Shown here piece after piece: positions 33,632-42,324 of a stretch of DNA of 64,000 nt; positions within the stretch are counted from its first letter, which is position 1, and each line of letters opens with the position of its first letter. The translations under genes and the position numbers were made by a program. The DNA is from Muricoccus pecuniae (GTDB lineage: Bacteria; Pseudomonadota; Alphaproteobacteria; Acetobacterales; Acetobacteraceae). The notes beneath the pieces are model-generated. The model did no database searches. It was not told where the DNA came from and saw nothing but the letters and a program-made list of their open reading frames with translations. The stretch lies in NCBI RefSeq assembly GCF_014199205.1, contig NZ_JACIJD010000003.1, positions 283,453 to 347,452 of the forward strand, given 5' to 3'.

Positions 33632-34561
33632 TCAGGCGGCCTTCTTCAGGCCAACATCAGGCAGGGCCGGGCGCTTGGCGAGGGCCGCCTTCATCATCGC
33701 CTCCACCTCGGCCCGCTCCCTCTCCGGCAGGGCCAGGCGGGGCGGGCGCGTGATGGCGGAGCCGCGGCCCATGATCGCCTCGCAGAGCTTGATGCACTGC
33801 ACGAGGTCCGGCCGGGCATCGAGGTGCAGCAGCGGCATGAACCACTCGTAGATCGGCATCAGCTCCGCCATCCGGCCCTCGCGCGCGAGGCGGAACAGCG
33901 TCTCGCCCTCCACGGGGAAGGCGTTGGACATGCCGGAGACCCAGCCCTCGGCGCCCATCAGGATGCTCTCCACCACCACATCGTCGAGCCCGGCGAAGAG
34001 CTTGAAGCGGTCGCCGACGAGGTTGCGAAGGTCGATGAAGCGGCGCGTGTCGCCCGAGGATTCCTTGAAGCAGACGATCGTCTCGACATCGGCGAGGGAG
34101 GCCAGGATGTCGGGGGTGACATCGTTCTTGTAGATGGGCGGGTTATTGTAGACCATCACCGGCAGGTCGGTGGCCGTGGCCACGCCGCGGAAATGCGCCG
34201 CCGTCTCGTGCGGCTTGGCGGAGTAGACGAGGGCGGGCATCACCATCACCCCGTCCAACCCGATGCGCGCCGCCTCCCGCGCCGTGTCGCAGGCGAAAGC
34301 GGTGGTGAACTCGGCAACGCCCGCGATGACGGGCACGCGGCCCCGCGCGGCATCCTTCCCCGCCTCCATCACGGCCACCTTCTCCCGGAGGGAGAGGGCG
34401 GTGTTCTCGCCGACCGTGCCGCAGACGATGAGGCCGGAGACGCCATCCCGCACGAGATTCTCGATCACCTTGTGGGTGGCCTCGATGTCGAGGCTGAAAT
34501 CCTCGCGGAACTGGGTGGTGACGGCGGGGAAAACGCCCTGCCAGCCGATCGTCTTCGTCAT
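33632..34561 (-). CDS. dihydrodipicolinate synthase-family aldolase/lyase
   Basis: 309 residues of the DapA/NAL TIM-barrel family. The glycine loop reads CGTVGENTALS, the Schiff-base lysine lies in IVCFKESSGDTRR, and the partner tyrosine is in VMVYNNPPIYKND. The start of the barrel is WQGVFPAVTTQF. A catabolic lyase (4-hydroxy-oxoglutarate aldolase, keto-deoxy sugar acid or related) is more likely than lysine synthesis, because it sits with a racemase and a solute-binding protein. Exact substrate unknown. Confidence 0.82.
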   Translation of the reverse strand: MTKTIGWQGVFPAVTTQFREDFSLDIEATHKVIENLVRDGVSGLIVCGTVGENTALSLREKVAVMEAGKDAARGRVPVIAGVAEFTTAFACDTAREAARIGLDGVMVMPALVYSAKPHETAAHFRGVATATDLPVMVYNNPPIYKNDVTPDILASLADVETIVCFKESSGDTRRFIDLRNLVGDRFKLFAGLDDVVVESILMGAEGWVSGMSNAFPVEGETLFRLAREGRMAELMPIYEWFMPLLHLDARPDLVQCIKLCEAIMGRGSAITRPPRLALPERERAEVEAMMKAALAKRPALPDVGLKKAA

Positions 34562-34635
34562 GGGGCACCTCTGCGCGGTGCCGGAACGTAGATTGGATAA
34601 AATAAACCGGTCAAGCGCGGACTGCGCCTCCCCTC

Positions 34636-35346
34636 TCAGCCCGGGGAGGAGGCGCGCGCCCAGCGGATGGCGGCGAGGGCCAGGGCCTCGATCGTGTCGA
34701 TGACGGGGAAGGGGAGGGCGGGGCCGGCGGCGATGCCGAGCGGGATCTCGGTGCAGCCGAGCACCACCGCCCGGGCCCCGCGCGCGGCGAGGGCCCCCGC
34801 GGCCTCGGCCAGGGGGGCGTGGGAATCGGCCACGCGGTTCGCCTTCACCAGCGCGATGCCGGGGCTGACGAGGCGTGCCATCTCCTCCTCGGTCGGCAGA
34901 AGCACCTCCCAGCCGCCGGCGCGCAGGCCCTCCTGGTAGAGGCCCATGGCGAGGGTCGCGGCCGTGCCCATCACCCCGACCGGGCCGGGGCCGATCCCGG
35001 CCGCGCGCAGCGCATCGGCGGCGGCCTCGACGATGTGCAGGATGGGCAGGCGAGTCGCGGCGCGCATGCCCTTGATCCAGCCATGGGCGGTGTTGCAGGG
35101 GATGGCGATGGCGCCGGCTCCCGCCGCCTCCAGGCCATGGATGCCGCGCAGCAGGGCCGGCAGGGGATCGGGGCCGCGGCCCTGGCGGGCGGCGGTGCGG
35201 TCCGGCACGCGGGGATCGGACCAGAGAACCGCAGGGATGTGGTCCTGGTCCCGCTCGGCCGGGGTGAGCAGGGTGAGCTGGCGCATGAACTCCGCGCTCG
35301 CCAGCGGCCCCATGCCGCCCAGCACGCCCAGGATCCTCTCCTCCAT
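34636..35346 (-). CDS. aspartate/glutamate racemase family protein
   Basis: 236 residues. Both catalytic cysteines are in view: IPCNTAHGW and VLGCTEIPLG. The N-terminus ILGVLGGMGPLASAEFMRQL is the family signature for aspartate/glutamate racemases and hydantoin racemase relatives. Start at the ATG with GAGGAA upstream; in-frame codons continue for 32 residues but lack that site. First gene of the minus-strand cluster with the DapA-like and DppA-like genes, suggesting D-amino-acid or amino-acid-derivative catabolism. Confidence 0.82.
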   Translation of the reverse strand: MEERILGVLGGMGPLASAEFMRQLTLLTPAERDQDHIPAVLWSDPRVPDRTAARQGRGPDPLPALLRGIHGLEAAGAGAIAIPCNTAHGWIKGMRAATRLPILHIVEAAADALRAAGIGPGPVGVMGTAATLAMGLYQEGLRAGGWEVLLPTEEEMARLVSPGIALVKANRVADSHAPLAEAAGALAARGARAVVLGCTEIPLGIAAGPALPFPVIDTIEALALAAIRWARASSPG

Positions 35347-35525
35347 GACCAATTCCTCATCTTCGCCCGTGGGGACCGACTTCGTGCCGGAAAGCGCCGG
35401 CGAGCGGTAGGGCGGGCCGGTCCCTGCCGGGCCGCTGGCCATAGCTGCCCCCCTGACAGGGGCGGCGTTCCGGCCTAGAGCCGGGGACGCGGCGGAGAGG
35501 CCGCGGGAACGGCCAGGAAATGCCC

Positions 35526-36356
35526 ATGGATCATATGCAGGACCCCGTCTGGATCGCAGCCCTCGCGGCGGTGATGGCGGTGACGGGGCTCGTCTCGGGC
35601 ACGCTGGCGGGGCTGCTCGGCGTCGGTGGCGGCATCGTGATCGTGCCCGTCCTCTTCAACGTCTTTCCCTTCCTCTCCATCCCCGAGGCGGTGCAGATGA
35701 AGCTGGCGGTGGGCACCTCGCTGGCCACCATCATCCCCACCTCCATCCAGTCCGCCCGCAAGCACCACGCGAAGGGCGCGATGGACGTGCCGCTGCTGAA
35801 GGCGATGATCCCCTCCCTCATCCTGGGCGTGCTGGTCGGGACAGTGATCGCGATCTGGGTGCGGGGCGACACGCTCACCGCGGTCTTCGCCGCCGTTGCC
35901 CTGCTGGTGGCGGTGAACATGGGCTTCACCGGCGTGGACGCGCGGCTGCGCGAGAGCTTCCCCACCGGCATCCTGCGGCACCTCCTCGGGATCTTCATCG
36001 GCGGCATCTCGGCGATGATGGGAATCGGGGGCGGCACGGTGGGCGTGCCGCTGATGAACCTCTTCGGCACGCCGATCCGCAGCGCGGTAGCCACGGCCTC
36101 GGCCTTCGGCATCGTCATCTCCATCCCGGCGGCGCTCGGCTTCATCTATGCCGGCTGGGGCAACCCGCTGCTGCCGCCGGCGAGCCTCGGCTACGTGAAC
36201 CTCATCGGCTTCGCCCTCATTGTGCCGAGCTCCATGATCGCGACGCCCTGGGGCGTGCATCTCGCCCACACCATCCCGCCGCTGGCGCTGAAGCGGGCCT
36301 TCGCCGTCTTCCTCGGCATCACCGCGGTCCGGATGATCTATTCACTGGTGACCTGA
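35526..36356 (+). CDS. TSUP (TauE/SafE) family membrane exporter
   Basis: 276 residues with about eight transmembrane helices and the two-fold TSUP repeat: GTLAGLLGVGGGIVIVPVLF in the first half and GGISAMMGIGGGTVGVPLM in the second. Members move sulfite, sulfoacetate or other organosulfur anions. The second ATG (35526) is preferred over 35520, since AGGAA would be too close to the first. It is divergent from the racemase gene. Confidence 0.85.
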   Translation: MDHMQDPVWIAALAAVMAVTGLVSGTLAGLLGVGGGIVIVPVLFNVFPFLSIPEAVQMKLAVGTSLATIIPTSIQSARKHHAKGAMDVPLLKAMIPSLILGVLVGTVIAIWVRGDTLTAVFAAVALLVAVNMGFTGVDARLRESFPTGILRHLLGIFIGGISAMMGIGGGTVGVPLMNLFGTPIRSAVATASAFGIVISIPAALGFIYAGWGNPLLPPASLGYVNLIGFALIVPSSMIATPWGVHLAHTIPPLALKRAFAVFLGITAVRMIYSLVT

Positions 36357-36417
36357 GGGGCTTGCCAGGGGCCGCCCGGCGGGGTTGAACCCGCGCCCCC
36401 CGCGGAGCGCCCACCCC

Positions 36418-37689
36418 ATGCAGCCCGTCATCGGCATCGATTTCGGCACCACCAACAGCGTCGTCACCGCGCTGCGCCCGGACGGCCGGGCGGTGACGCT
36501 GCGCCACGACACCGGGGAGGTCTTCCGCTCCGTCCTCTGCTTCTGGTCCGACCCGAGGGGCGGGGCGCTCCGCCATGCGGCGGGGCCGGCGGGGATCGAG
36601 GCCTATCTGGAGGAACCGCTCGCCAGCCGCCTCATCATGTCGATGAAGAGCTACCTGGCGCAGCGCAGCTTCACCGAGACGCGGATCTTCGGCCGGCGCT
36701 GGACGCTGGAGACCCTTATCGCCCTCTTCCTGCGGGAACTCCTGGCGCCCTTCGCGGCGGAGCTGGCGGGGGCGCGGGTGGTGGTCGGCCGCCCCGTGCG
36801 CTTTGTGGGAGCCAGGGCTTCCGGGGAGGGGGCCGAGGACGATCTCGGCGAGGCACGGCTGCGCGCCGCCTTCGCCTCGGCCGGGCTGCCCGGGGTGGAA
36901 GTGGCGCTGGAGCCCGCCGCCGCCGGACAGCGCTTCGCGAGCGGCATCGACCGGCCGCAGACGGTGCTGGTGGGCGATTTCGGCGGGGGCACGAGCGACT
37001 TCTCCGTCCTGCGCTTCGACCCCGGCCTCTCCGGCGGATCGCAGCGCGTGTCGGCGCTCGGCCATGCCGGCGTGGGCCTGGCGGGGGACGCCTTGGACAC
37101 GCGGATCATCGACCACGTCGTCTCCCCCCTTCTCGGCAAGGGTGGAGAGTACCGGGTGATGGGCAAGCCCCTGCCGATTCCCCCGGGCTGGTTCGCCAGC
37201 TTCGCCCGCTGGCACCAGCTTCCCCTGATGCGCGGCCCGAAGACCTTGCGCGAGATCGCCGAGGTCGCCCGCACCGCCGACCATCCCGAGCGGCTGCACC
37301 GCCTGATCCGCCTGATCGAGGACGAGGCGGGCTACGCCCTCTACCGCGCGGTGTCCTCGGCCAAGGCGGCGCTCTCGGGCGCGGAGGAAACGGTACTGAG
37401 CTTCCGGCACGAGGACTTCACCATCGAGGCGCCGATCGCCCGCCGCGACTTCGAGGCCTGGATCGCCCCCGACCTCGCCCGGATGGAATCGGCGGTGGAT
37501 GCGGCGCTGGCCGATGCCGGGGTGGGGCCGGGCGGGGTGGACCGGGTTTTCCTCACTGGCGGCACCTCCCTCGTGCCGGCGGTGCGCGCCATCTTCACCC
37601 GCCGCTTCGGGGAGGAGCGGATCTTCGGCGGCGGCGAGTTCGTCTCGGTGGCCGAGGGACTCGCCCTGATGGGCAGGGGCGCCGGATAG
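36418..37689 (+). CDS. Hsp70-family protein, YegD-like
   Basis: 423 residues covering mainly the actin-like ATPase domain: phosphate 1 IGIDFGTTNSVV, phosphate 2 VLVGDFGGGTSDFSVL, adenosine loop VFLTGGTSLVPAV, and LMGRGAG at the end. The typical DnaK peptide-binding domain is missing, as in E. coli YegD. Probably cytosolic with an unknown client. Start at MQPVIGID. Confidence 0.83.
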   Translation: MQPVIGIDFGTTNSVVTALRPDGRAVTLRHDTGEVFRSVLCFWSDPRGGALRHAAGPAGIEAYLEEPLASRLIMSMKSYLAQRSFTETRIFGRRWTLETLIALFLRELLAPFAAELAGARVVVGRPVRFVGARASGEGAEDDLGEARLRAAFASAGLPGVEVALEPAAAGQRFASGIDRPQTVLVGDFGGGTSDFSVLRFDPGLSGGSQRVSALGHAGVGLAGDALDTRIIDHVVSPLLGKGGEYRVMGKPLPIPPGWFASFARWHQLPLMRGPKTLREIAEVARTADHPERLHRLIRLIEDEAGYALYRAVSSAKAALSGAEETVLSFRHEDFTIEAPIARRDFEAWIAPDLARMESAVDAALADAGVGPGGVDRVFLTGGTSLVPAVRAIFTRRFGEERIFGGGEFVSVAEGLALMGRGAG

Positions 37690-37696
37690 AGGCCCC

Positions 37697-37792
37697 TCAG
37701 CCCGCCGCTCGCCCGCGCATGTAGCGCCGCTCCGGCCGGTAGGCCCGGCGGGCGATGAAGCGGCGCAGCGCGAGGCGTAGGCGGGCGATCAT
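37697..37792 (-). CDS. small Arg-rich protein (31 aa), candidate
   Basis: A 31-codon frame read MIARLRLALRRF, then IARRAYRPERRYMRGRAAG; about one residue in three is Arg. It has an excellent ribosome site, AAGGAG, seven nt before the ATG. It occupies most of the gap between the Hsp70-like gene and the rpmJ promoter, on the opposite strand to both. Arg-rich tiny proteins (such as the DUF1127 type) occur in alphaproteobacteria, but this does not match that motif. Possible roles are nucleic-acid or membrane binding; unproven. Confidence 0.5.
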   Translation of the reverse strand: MIARLRLALRRFIARRAYRPERRYMRGRAAG

Positions 37793-37888
37793 GCGGAGAC
37801 TCCTTGTTCCGCGGCCACAGTGTGGTCCGATTGCTTTCCGGAACGTCACCACATCCGGCGGGTTTGCGCCGCTCTCAACTCGTTGAGG

Positions 37889-37917
37889 TTGACCCGAAAG
37901 CCCCTGGCCCATATACG
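37889..37917 (+). promoter_or_regulatory. promoter of rpmJ
   Basis: TTGACC (37889-37894), 17-nt spacer, TATACG (37912-37917), about 60 nt before the rpmJ start. Immediately upstream is a small inverted repeat CTCAAC-TC-GTTGAG (37874-37887). Confidence 0.65.
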
Positions 37918-37979
37918 CGCCCTCTCCCCGGGGGACGGCTGACGTCGCCCCGCCCCCTCGACGTGTGGCCAGGCTGACA

Positions 37980-38105
37980 ATGAAGATCCGCAACTCCCTC
38001 AAGACCGCGAAGACGCGCGACAAGAACTGCGTGGTGGTGCGCCGCCGTGGCCGTCTGTACGTGCTGAACAAGAAGAACCCGCGCCTGAAGGCCCGCCAGG
38101 GCTGA
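37980..38105 (+). CDS. rpmJ: 50S ribosomal protein L36
   Basis: 41 residues, [17 protein letters not shown] at the start, then [16 protein letters not shown] and RLKARQG. This is the alphaproteobacterial L36 form with a single cysteine, so it cannot form the zinc knuckle of the C+ type. Too short to be found by length alone, but the match is clear and the gene has its own promoter and terminator. Confidence 0.95.
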   Translation: MKIRNSLKTAKTRDKNCVVVRRRGRLYVLNKKNPRLKARQG

Positions 38106-38163
38106 TCGCGCGCTGATTTCGCGCGGCGGGACTTCCCCGTCGCCGGTCAGGCACGGACGCATG

Positions 38164-38194
38164 AGCCGCCAGGGGTAATCCTCGGGCGGCTTTT
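38164..38194 (+). terminator. terminator downstream of rpmJ
   Basis: AGCCGCC (38164-38170) pairs with GGCGGCT (38185-38191), followed by a TTTT run; loop of 14 nt. Confidence 0.6.
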
Positions 38195-38266
38195 CGCGTT
38201 CCGGCGCGGTGCTTGCCCTGGGGCACGGCCGCACTCATCCTTAGGGGAAGAACGGAGGAACCCGCC

Positions 38267-39706
38267 ATGATCCCGCTGCCCCGGCCGAAACCCGATGTGA
38301 TGGCGCGCCGGGACGAGATCCTGGCCGGGCTGAAGGCCCTCGTGCCGGGAGATGGCGTGATCACGGAGGCGCTGCGCCTCCGCCCCTATGAGACGGACGG
38401 GCTCTCGGCCTACCGCCAGCCGCCCCTCGCCGTGGTGCTGCCCTCCTCGACCGAGCAGGTTTCCGCCGTGCTGCGCTTCCTGCACGAGAACGGGGTGCGC
38501 GTGGTGCCGCGCGGGGCAGGGACGAGCCTCTCGGGCGGCGCCTTGCCGCTGGAGGACGCGGTGGTGATCGGCCTCATGCGGATGAACCGCATCCTGGACG
38601 TCTCCTTCCCCGACCGCCTCGCCGTGGTGGAGGCGGGGGTGACGAATCTCGGCATCACCAAGGCCGTGGAGGGGGAGGGGTTCTTCTACGCCCCCGATCC
38701 CTCCAGCCAGCTCGCCTGCATGATCGGCGGCAACGTGATGATGAATTCGGGCGGGGCGCACTGCCTGAAATACGGCGTCACCGCCAACAACCTTCTCGGC
38801 CTGAAGCTCGTCACGATCGAGGGCGAGGTGATCGAGATCGGCGGCGGGCACCTCGACGCCGCGGGCTATGACTGGCTCGGCCTCCTCACCGGCAGCGAGG
38901 GACAGCTCGGCATCGTCACCGAGGTGACGGTGCGGATCCTCCGCGCGGCGGAGGGGCAGCGCGCCATGCTCGCCGCCTTCCGCAGCACGGAAGTGGCCGG
39001 CGCCGCGGTGGACGCCATCATGGCCTCGGGCGTCATCCCCGTGGCGCTGGAGTTCATGGACCGCCCCTGCATCCAGGCCTGCGAGGCCTTCGCCCATGCC
39101 GGCTACCCGCTGGATGCCGAGGCGCTGCTCATCATCGAGGTGGAGGGCAGCGTGGAGGAGCAGGACGCGCTCCTCGCCCGGTTGCGCGACATCTGCGCCC
39201 GCTTCGACCCGATCTCCATGCGCGTCGCCACCTCCGCCGAGGAGTCGCTGGCGATCTGGAAGGGCCGCAAGGGTGCCTTCGGCGCGGTGGGCCGGATCAG
39301 CCCCGACTATCTCTGCATGGACGGCACCATCCCGACGGGCGAGCTGCCGCACGTGCTGCGCCGGATCGGCGAGATGAGCGAGGCCTACGGGCTCAGCGTG
39401 GCGAACGTGTTCCATGCCGGGGACGGGAACCTCCACCCCCTCATCATGTTCGACGCCAACGACCCCGAGAGCTTCCACAAGGCCGAGGCCTTCGGCGCCG
39501 ATATCCTGAAGCTCTGCGTGGAGGTCGGCGGCTGCCTCACCGGGGAGCACGGCGTGGGCGTGGAGAAGCGGGACCTGATGGGCGTGCAGTTCACCCCGGC
39601 CGAGCTGGCGCAGCAGCGCCGGGTGAAGTCGGCCTTCGACCCGGACTGGCTGCTCAACCCCGCCAAGGTCTTCCCGCTGACCGACAACCCCGTCCTCGCG
39701 GCATGA
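38267..39706 (+). CDS. glcD: FAD-linked glycolate/lactate oxidase subunit GlcD
   Basis: 479 residues of the VAO/PCMH flavoprotein family. FAD-binding motif VVPRGAGTSLSGGALP, then IGGNVMMNSGGAHCLKYG, GSEGQLGIVTEVTVRIL, VFHAGDGNLHPL and the C-terminal GEHGVGVEKR. In characterised operons GlcD, GlcE and GlcF together oxidise glycolate to glyoxylate, feeding quinones. CGGAGGAA precedes the ATG. It overlaps glcE by ATGA. Glyoxylate made here would connect with the aceA pathway. Confidence 0.9.
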   Translation: MIPLPRPKPDVMARRDEILAGLKALVPGDGVITEALRLRPYETDGLSAYRQPPLAVVLPSSTEQVSAVLRFLHENGVRVVPRGAGTSLSGGALPLEDAVVIGLMRMNRILDVSFPDRLAVVEAGVTNLGITKAVEGEGFFYAPDPSSQLACMIGGNVMMNSGGAHCLKYGVTANNLLGLKLVTIEGEVIEIGGGHLDAAGYDWLGLLTGSEGQLGIVTEVTVRILRAAEGQRAMLAAFRSTEVAGAAVDAIMASGVIPVALEFMDRPCIQACEAFAHAGYPLDAEALLIIEVEGSVEEQDALLARLRDICARFDPISMRVATSAEESLAIWKGRKGAFGAVGRISPDYLCMDGTIPTGELPHVLRRIGEMSEAYGLSVANVFHAGDGNLHPLIMFDANDPESFHKAEAFGADILKLCVEVGGCLTGEHGVGVEKRDLMGVQFTPAELAQQRRVKSAFDPDWLLNPAKVFPLTDNPVLAA

Positions 39707-40905
39707 GCCTTTCTGGAACCGGGGTTCTCGACCTCGCGCCGCGGACGGAGGAGGGCGTCGCCACGGCGCTCCGCAACGCCGGCGCGCCGGTGGCGATCGA
39801 GGGCAGCGGCACGACGATCGGCATGCTGCGCCCCGTGCAGGCCGGGCGCACCCTCTCCACGCGCCTGCTGACGGGCATCACCCTCTACCGTCCGCAGGAG
39901 ATGGTGATCTCCGCCCGCGCCGGGACGACCCTGCCCGAGATCGAGGCGGCGCTGGCCGAGAAGAACCAGGTGCTGGTGCCGGAACCGCCGGACCTCCGCG
40001 GGCTGATGGGCGTGCCCGGGGCGCCGCCGCCGACCATCGGCGGGCTCGTCGCGGCCAATCTCTCCGGCCCCCGCCGCATCACCGGCTTCGCGCTCCGGGA
40101 CGCGGTGCTGGGCATCCGCTTCGTCAACGGCGCGGGCGAGGTGCTGCGCTCGGGCGGGCGGGTCCATAAGAACGTCACCGGGCTGGACATGTGCAAGCTG
40201 CTCTCCGGCAGCCACGGCACGCTCGGCGTCATCACCGAGGTGACGCTGAAGGTCGGGCCCGCCGCCGAGCGCACGGCGACCCTCGTCCTGCCCGTGGCGG
40301 ACGCGGCGGCCGGCATAGCCGCCCTCTCGGCCGGGCTGACCAGCCCCTATGGCGTGACCGGCGCGGCCATGCTGCCCGCGGGCGCCTCGGCCGGCGGGGT
40401 CGCCGGTCCCGCCGCGCTGCTGCGGCTGGAGGATGTGGAGGCCTCCGTCACCTACCGCATGGCCCGGCTCCGCGCGGCGCTGCCGGGCGGCACGGTGCTG
40501 GAGGGCGCGGAATCCGTCGCCCTCTGGCGCGCCCTGCGGGACGCCGCCCCGCTCGCCCCGGCGCAGGACGAGGCGGTGTGGCGCCTTTCCGTGCGGCCCT
40601 CCCGCGCTCCTGCCATGGTGGCGGCGCTGCGGGACGGGATCGGGGCGCGGGTTCTGCTGGACTGGGGCGGCGGCCTCGTCTGGGTGGCCGGCCCGGCCTC
40701 GGCCGAGGCCCATGTGGCCGTGATGGCGGCGGCCCGCGCCGCGGGAGGCGTGTTCACCCTGTTCCGCGCGCCGGACCCGCTGCGCGCCGCCGTGGCCGTG
40801 CTCCCGCCCGAGCCCCCGGCGCTCGCCGCCATCTCCGCCCGGGTGAAGGCGGCGCTGGACCCCTGGGGGCGGCTCAACCCCGGCAGGATGCGCGCCGGGG
40901 CCTGA
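39703..40905 (+). CDS. glcE: glycolate oxidase FAD-binding subunit GlcE
   Basis: 400 residues, a shortened member of the same FAD family: RPQEMVISARAGTTLPEIEAAL, PPTIGGLVAANLSGPRRI, GGRVHKNVTGLDMCKLL, GSHGTLGVITEVTLKV. Ends in the family's DPWGRLNPGRM. Translationally coupled to glcD. The expected third gene, glcF (iron-sulfur subunit with CxxCxxCxxxCP clusters), is not downstream; an unrelated exported protein follows instead. Confidence 0.9.
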   Translation: MSLSGTGVLDLAPRTEEGVATALRNAGAPVAIEGSGTTIGMLRPVQAGRTLSTRLLTGITLYRPQEMVISARAGTTLPEIEAALAEKNQVLVPEPPDLRGLMGVPGAPPPTIGGLVAANLSGPRRITGFALRDAVLGIRFVNGAGEVLRSGGRVHKNVTGLDMCKLLSGSHGTLGVITEVTLKVGPAAERTATLVLPVADAAAGIAALSAGLTSPYGVTGAAMLPAGASAGGVAGPAALLRLEDVEASVTYRMARLRAALPGGTVLEGAESVALWRALRDAAPLAPAQDEAVWRLSVRPSRAPAMVAALRDGIGARVLLDWGGGLVWVAGPASAEAHVAVMAAARAAGGVFTLFRAPDPLRAAVAVLPPEPPALAAISARVKAALDPWGRLNPGRMRAGA

Positions 40906-40979
40906 GGGCGGCCCGCGACGCGCCTTGCCCGGGCCGGGCGCGCGGCGGAGAATTGCCGGGAAGAATCCGAGAGGAATTC

Positions 40980-41627
40980 ATGAGGTTCCCCATGCCCCGC
41001 CGGGGCGCGCCCGTCCTGGCCCTGCTGCTCGCCGCGCCGGCCGCCCCCGCCCTCGCGCAGGGAGGGGACCCGAGCTTCAACCTCGTGAACCGCTCCGGCA
41101 CCGTGATCCAGGAACTCTACGTCTCCTCCGCCCAGGTGCAGAGCTGGGGAGGGGACCTGCTGGGCCGGGACGTGCTGCCGAGCGGCCGTTCCTACCCCGT
41201 GCGCCTGCCCCAGGGGCAGTGCGTGAACGACCTCCGCGTGGTCTATGAGGGCGGGCGCTCGGAGGAGCGCCGCGGCGTCGATACCTGCCGGCTGAACGAG
41301 GTGGTCTTCGGCGAGCCCGCCGGCCGCTCCGCCGGGCCGGGGGGCGGGCGCGGCCCCGCCCAGTCCGGGGAGACGGGCAATCCCTCCTTCAACCTCGTCA
41401 ACCGCTCGAACCGCACGATCCAGGTGTTGCGCGCCTCCCCCAGCGCGGAGAACAGCTGGGGCGAGGACCGGCTGGGCAACGAGGTCGTGCCGCCCGGCGG
41501 GCGCTTCGCCGTGCGCCTTCCCCTGGGCGACTGCACCTATGACCTGCGGGTGGAGTACGACGACCGCGGGGCGGAGGAGCGGCGCGGGGTCAACCTCTGC
41601 AACCTGGCGGACGTGACCTTTCCCTGA
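40980..41627 (+). CDS. exported protein with two tandem copies of an unknown domain
   Basis: 215 residues with a signal peptide (RRGAPVLALLLAAPAAPALAQ). Two copies of an about 78-residue domain follow. Both start DPSFNLVNRSGT or NPSFNLVNRSNR, pass through SWGGDLLGRDVLP or SWGEDRLGNEVVP, and end in C-x3-DLRV...EERRGV-x-x-C. The paired Cys (GQCVNDLRV with VDTCRLN; GDCTYDLRV with VNLCNLA) suggest a disulfide in each. A Gly/Pro-rich linker joins them. Family not recognised; periplasmic or secreted. ATG has AGAGGAA upstream. Confidence 0.75.
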   Translation: MRFPMPRRGAPVLALLLAAPAAPALAQGGDPSFNLVNRSGTVIQELYVSSAQVQSWGGDLLGRDVLPSGRSYPVRLPQGQCVNDLRVVYEGGRSEERRGVDTCRLNEVVFGEPAGRSAGPGGGRGPAQSGETGNPSFNLVNRSNRTIQVLRASPSAENSWGEDRLGNEVVPPGGRFAVRLPLGDCTYDLRVEYDDRGAEERRGVNLCNLADVTFP

Positions 41628-41668
41628 CCGCCTCTGGCCCGGTAGCTCGGGAGAAGTGGGGAGGGGCC

Positions 41669-42178
41669 TCACCCCTCCGCCAGCAACCCCGCCAGGTCCA
41701 GCCGCCGGGTGAACATGGCGAGCGACCCGTCAGGGTGGCGCGGCCAGGCGGCCTCCGGCCGGTCTGCGTAGAGCTCCACCCCGTTCCCGTCGGGATCGCG
41801 AAGATAGATCGCCTCGGACACGCCGTGGTCCGAGGCTCCGTCGAGCCGGATGTCCGCCTCCAGCACCGCCCGCACGGCGCGGGCGAGGGAGGGGCGGTCG
41901 GGATAGAGCAGGGCGACGTGGAACAGCCCCGTCGTGCCCGGCGCGGGCGGCGGGCCGCCGGCGCTCTCCCACACGTTCAGCGCGATGTGGTGGTGGTAGC
42001 CCCCGGCCGAGAGGAAGGCTGCGCCGGGGAGGCGGCCGGTCTCCTCCAGCCCGATCACGTCGCGCCAGAAGGCGAGGGCGCGGTCGAGGTCCGAGACCTT
42101 CAGATGCGTGTGGCCGATCCGCAGCCCGGCCGGGGCGGTGACGGGCTGGCGCGCGGGGGCGGGCTGGGTGTCGGGCAT
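41669..42178 (-). CDS. VOC family protein (glyoxalase/extradiol dioxygenase fold)
   Basis: 169 residues: IGHTHLKVSDLDRALAFWRD at the first metal position, GGYHHHIALNVWES, GLFHVALLYPDR, and IYLRDPDGNGVELYADRP with the second ligand set. This arrangement is close to catechol-2,3-dioxygenase-like (CatE) VOC proteins. Substrate unknown. Divergent from the Gfo/Idh/MocA gene, sharing a 146-nt promoter region. Confidence 0.82.
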   Translation of the reverse strand: MPDTQPAPARQPVTAPAGLRIGHTHLKVSDLDRALAFWRDVIGLEETGRLPGAAFLSAGGYHHHIALNVWESAGGPPPAPGTTGLFHVALLYPDRPSLARAVRAVLEADIRLDGASDHGVSEAIYLRDPDGNGVELYADRPEAAWPRHPDGSLAMFTRRLDLAGLLAEG

Positions 42179-42324
42179 GGATGGCTCCTCTTCCCAAAGT
42201 CTGGGGCGCGCCGCGCCGGACCGCCAATCCTGAGGGCGAATGGGCGGCATGGACGCGGCTGATCGGGGCAACGGCCCCGGTCCCCGGGCGTTCCCCCGGC
42301 GACCATCCTGCAGCGAGGAATGAC

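Noticed and set aside
40980..41627. Frameshifted or degenerate glcF after glcE
   Set aside because: The frame encodes a clear signal peptide and two repeats of another domain; there are no CxxCxxC clusters.
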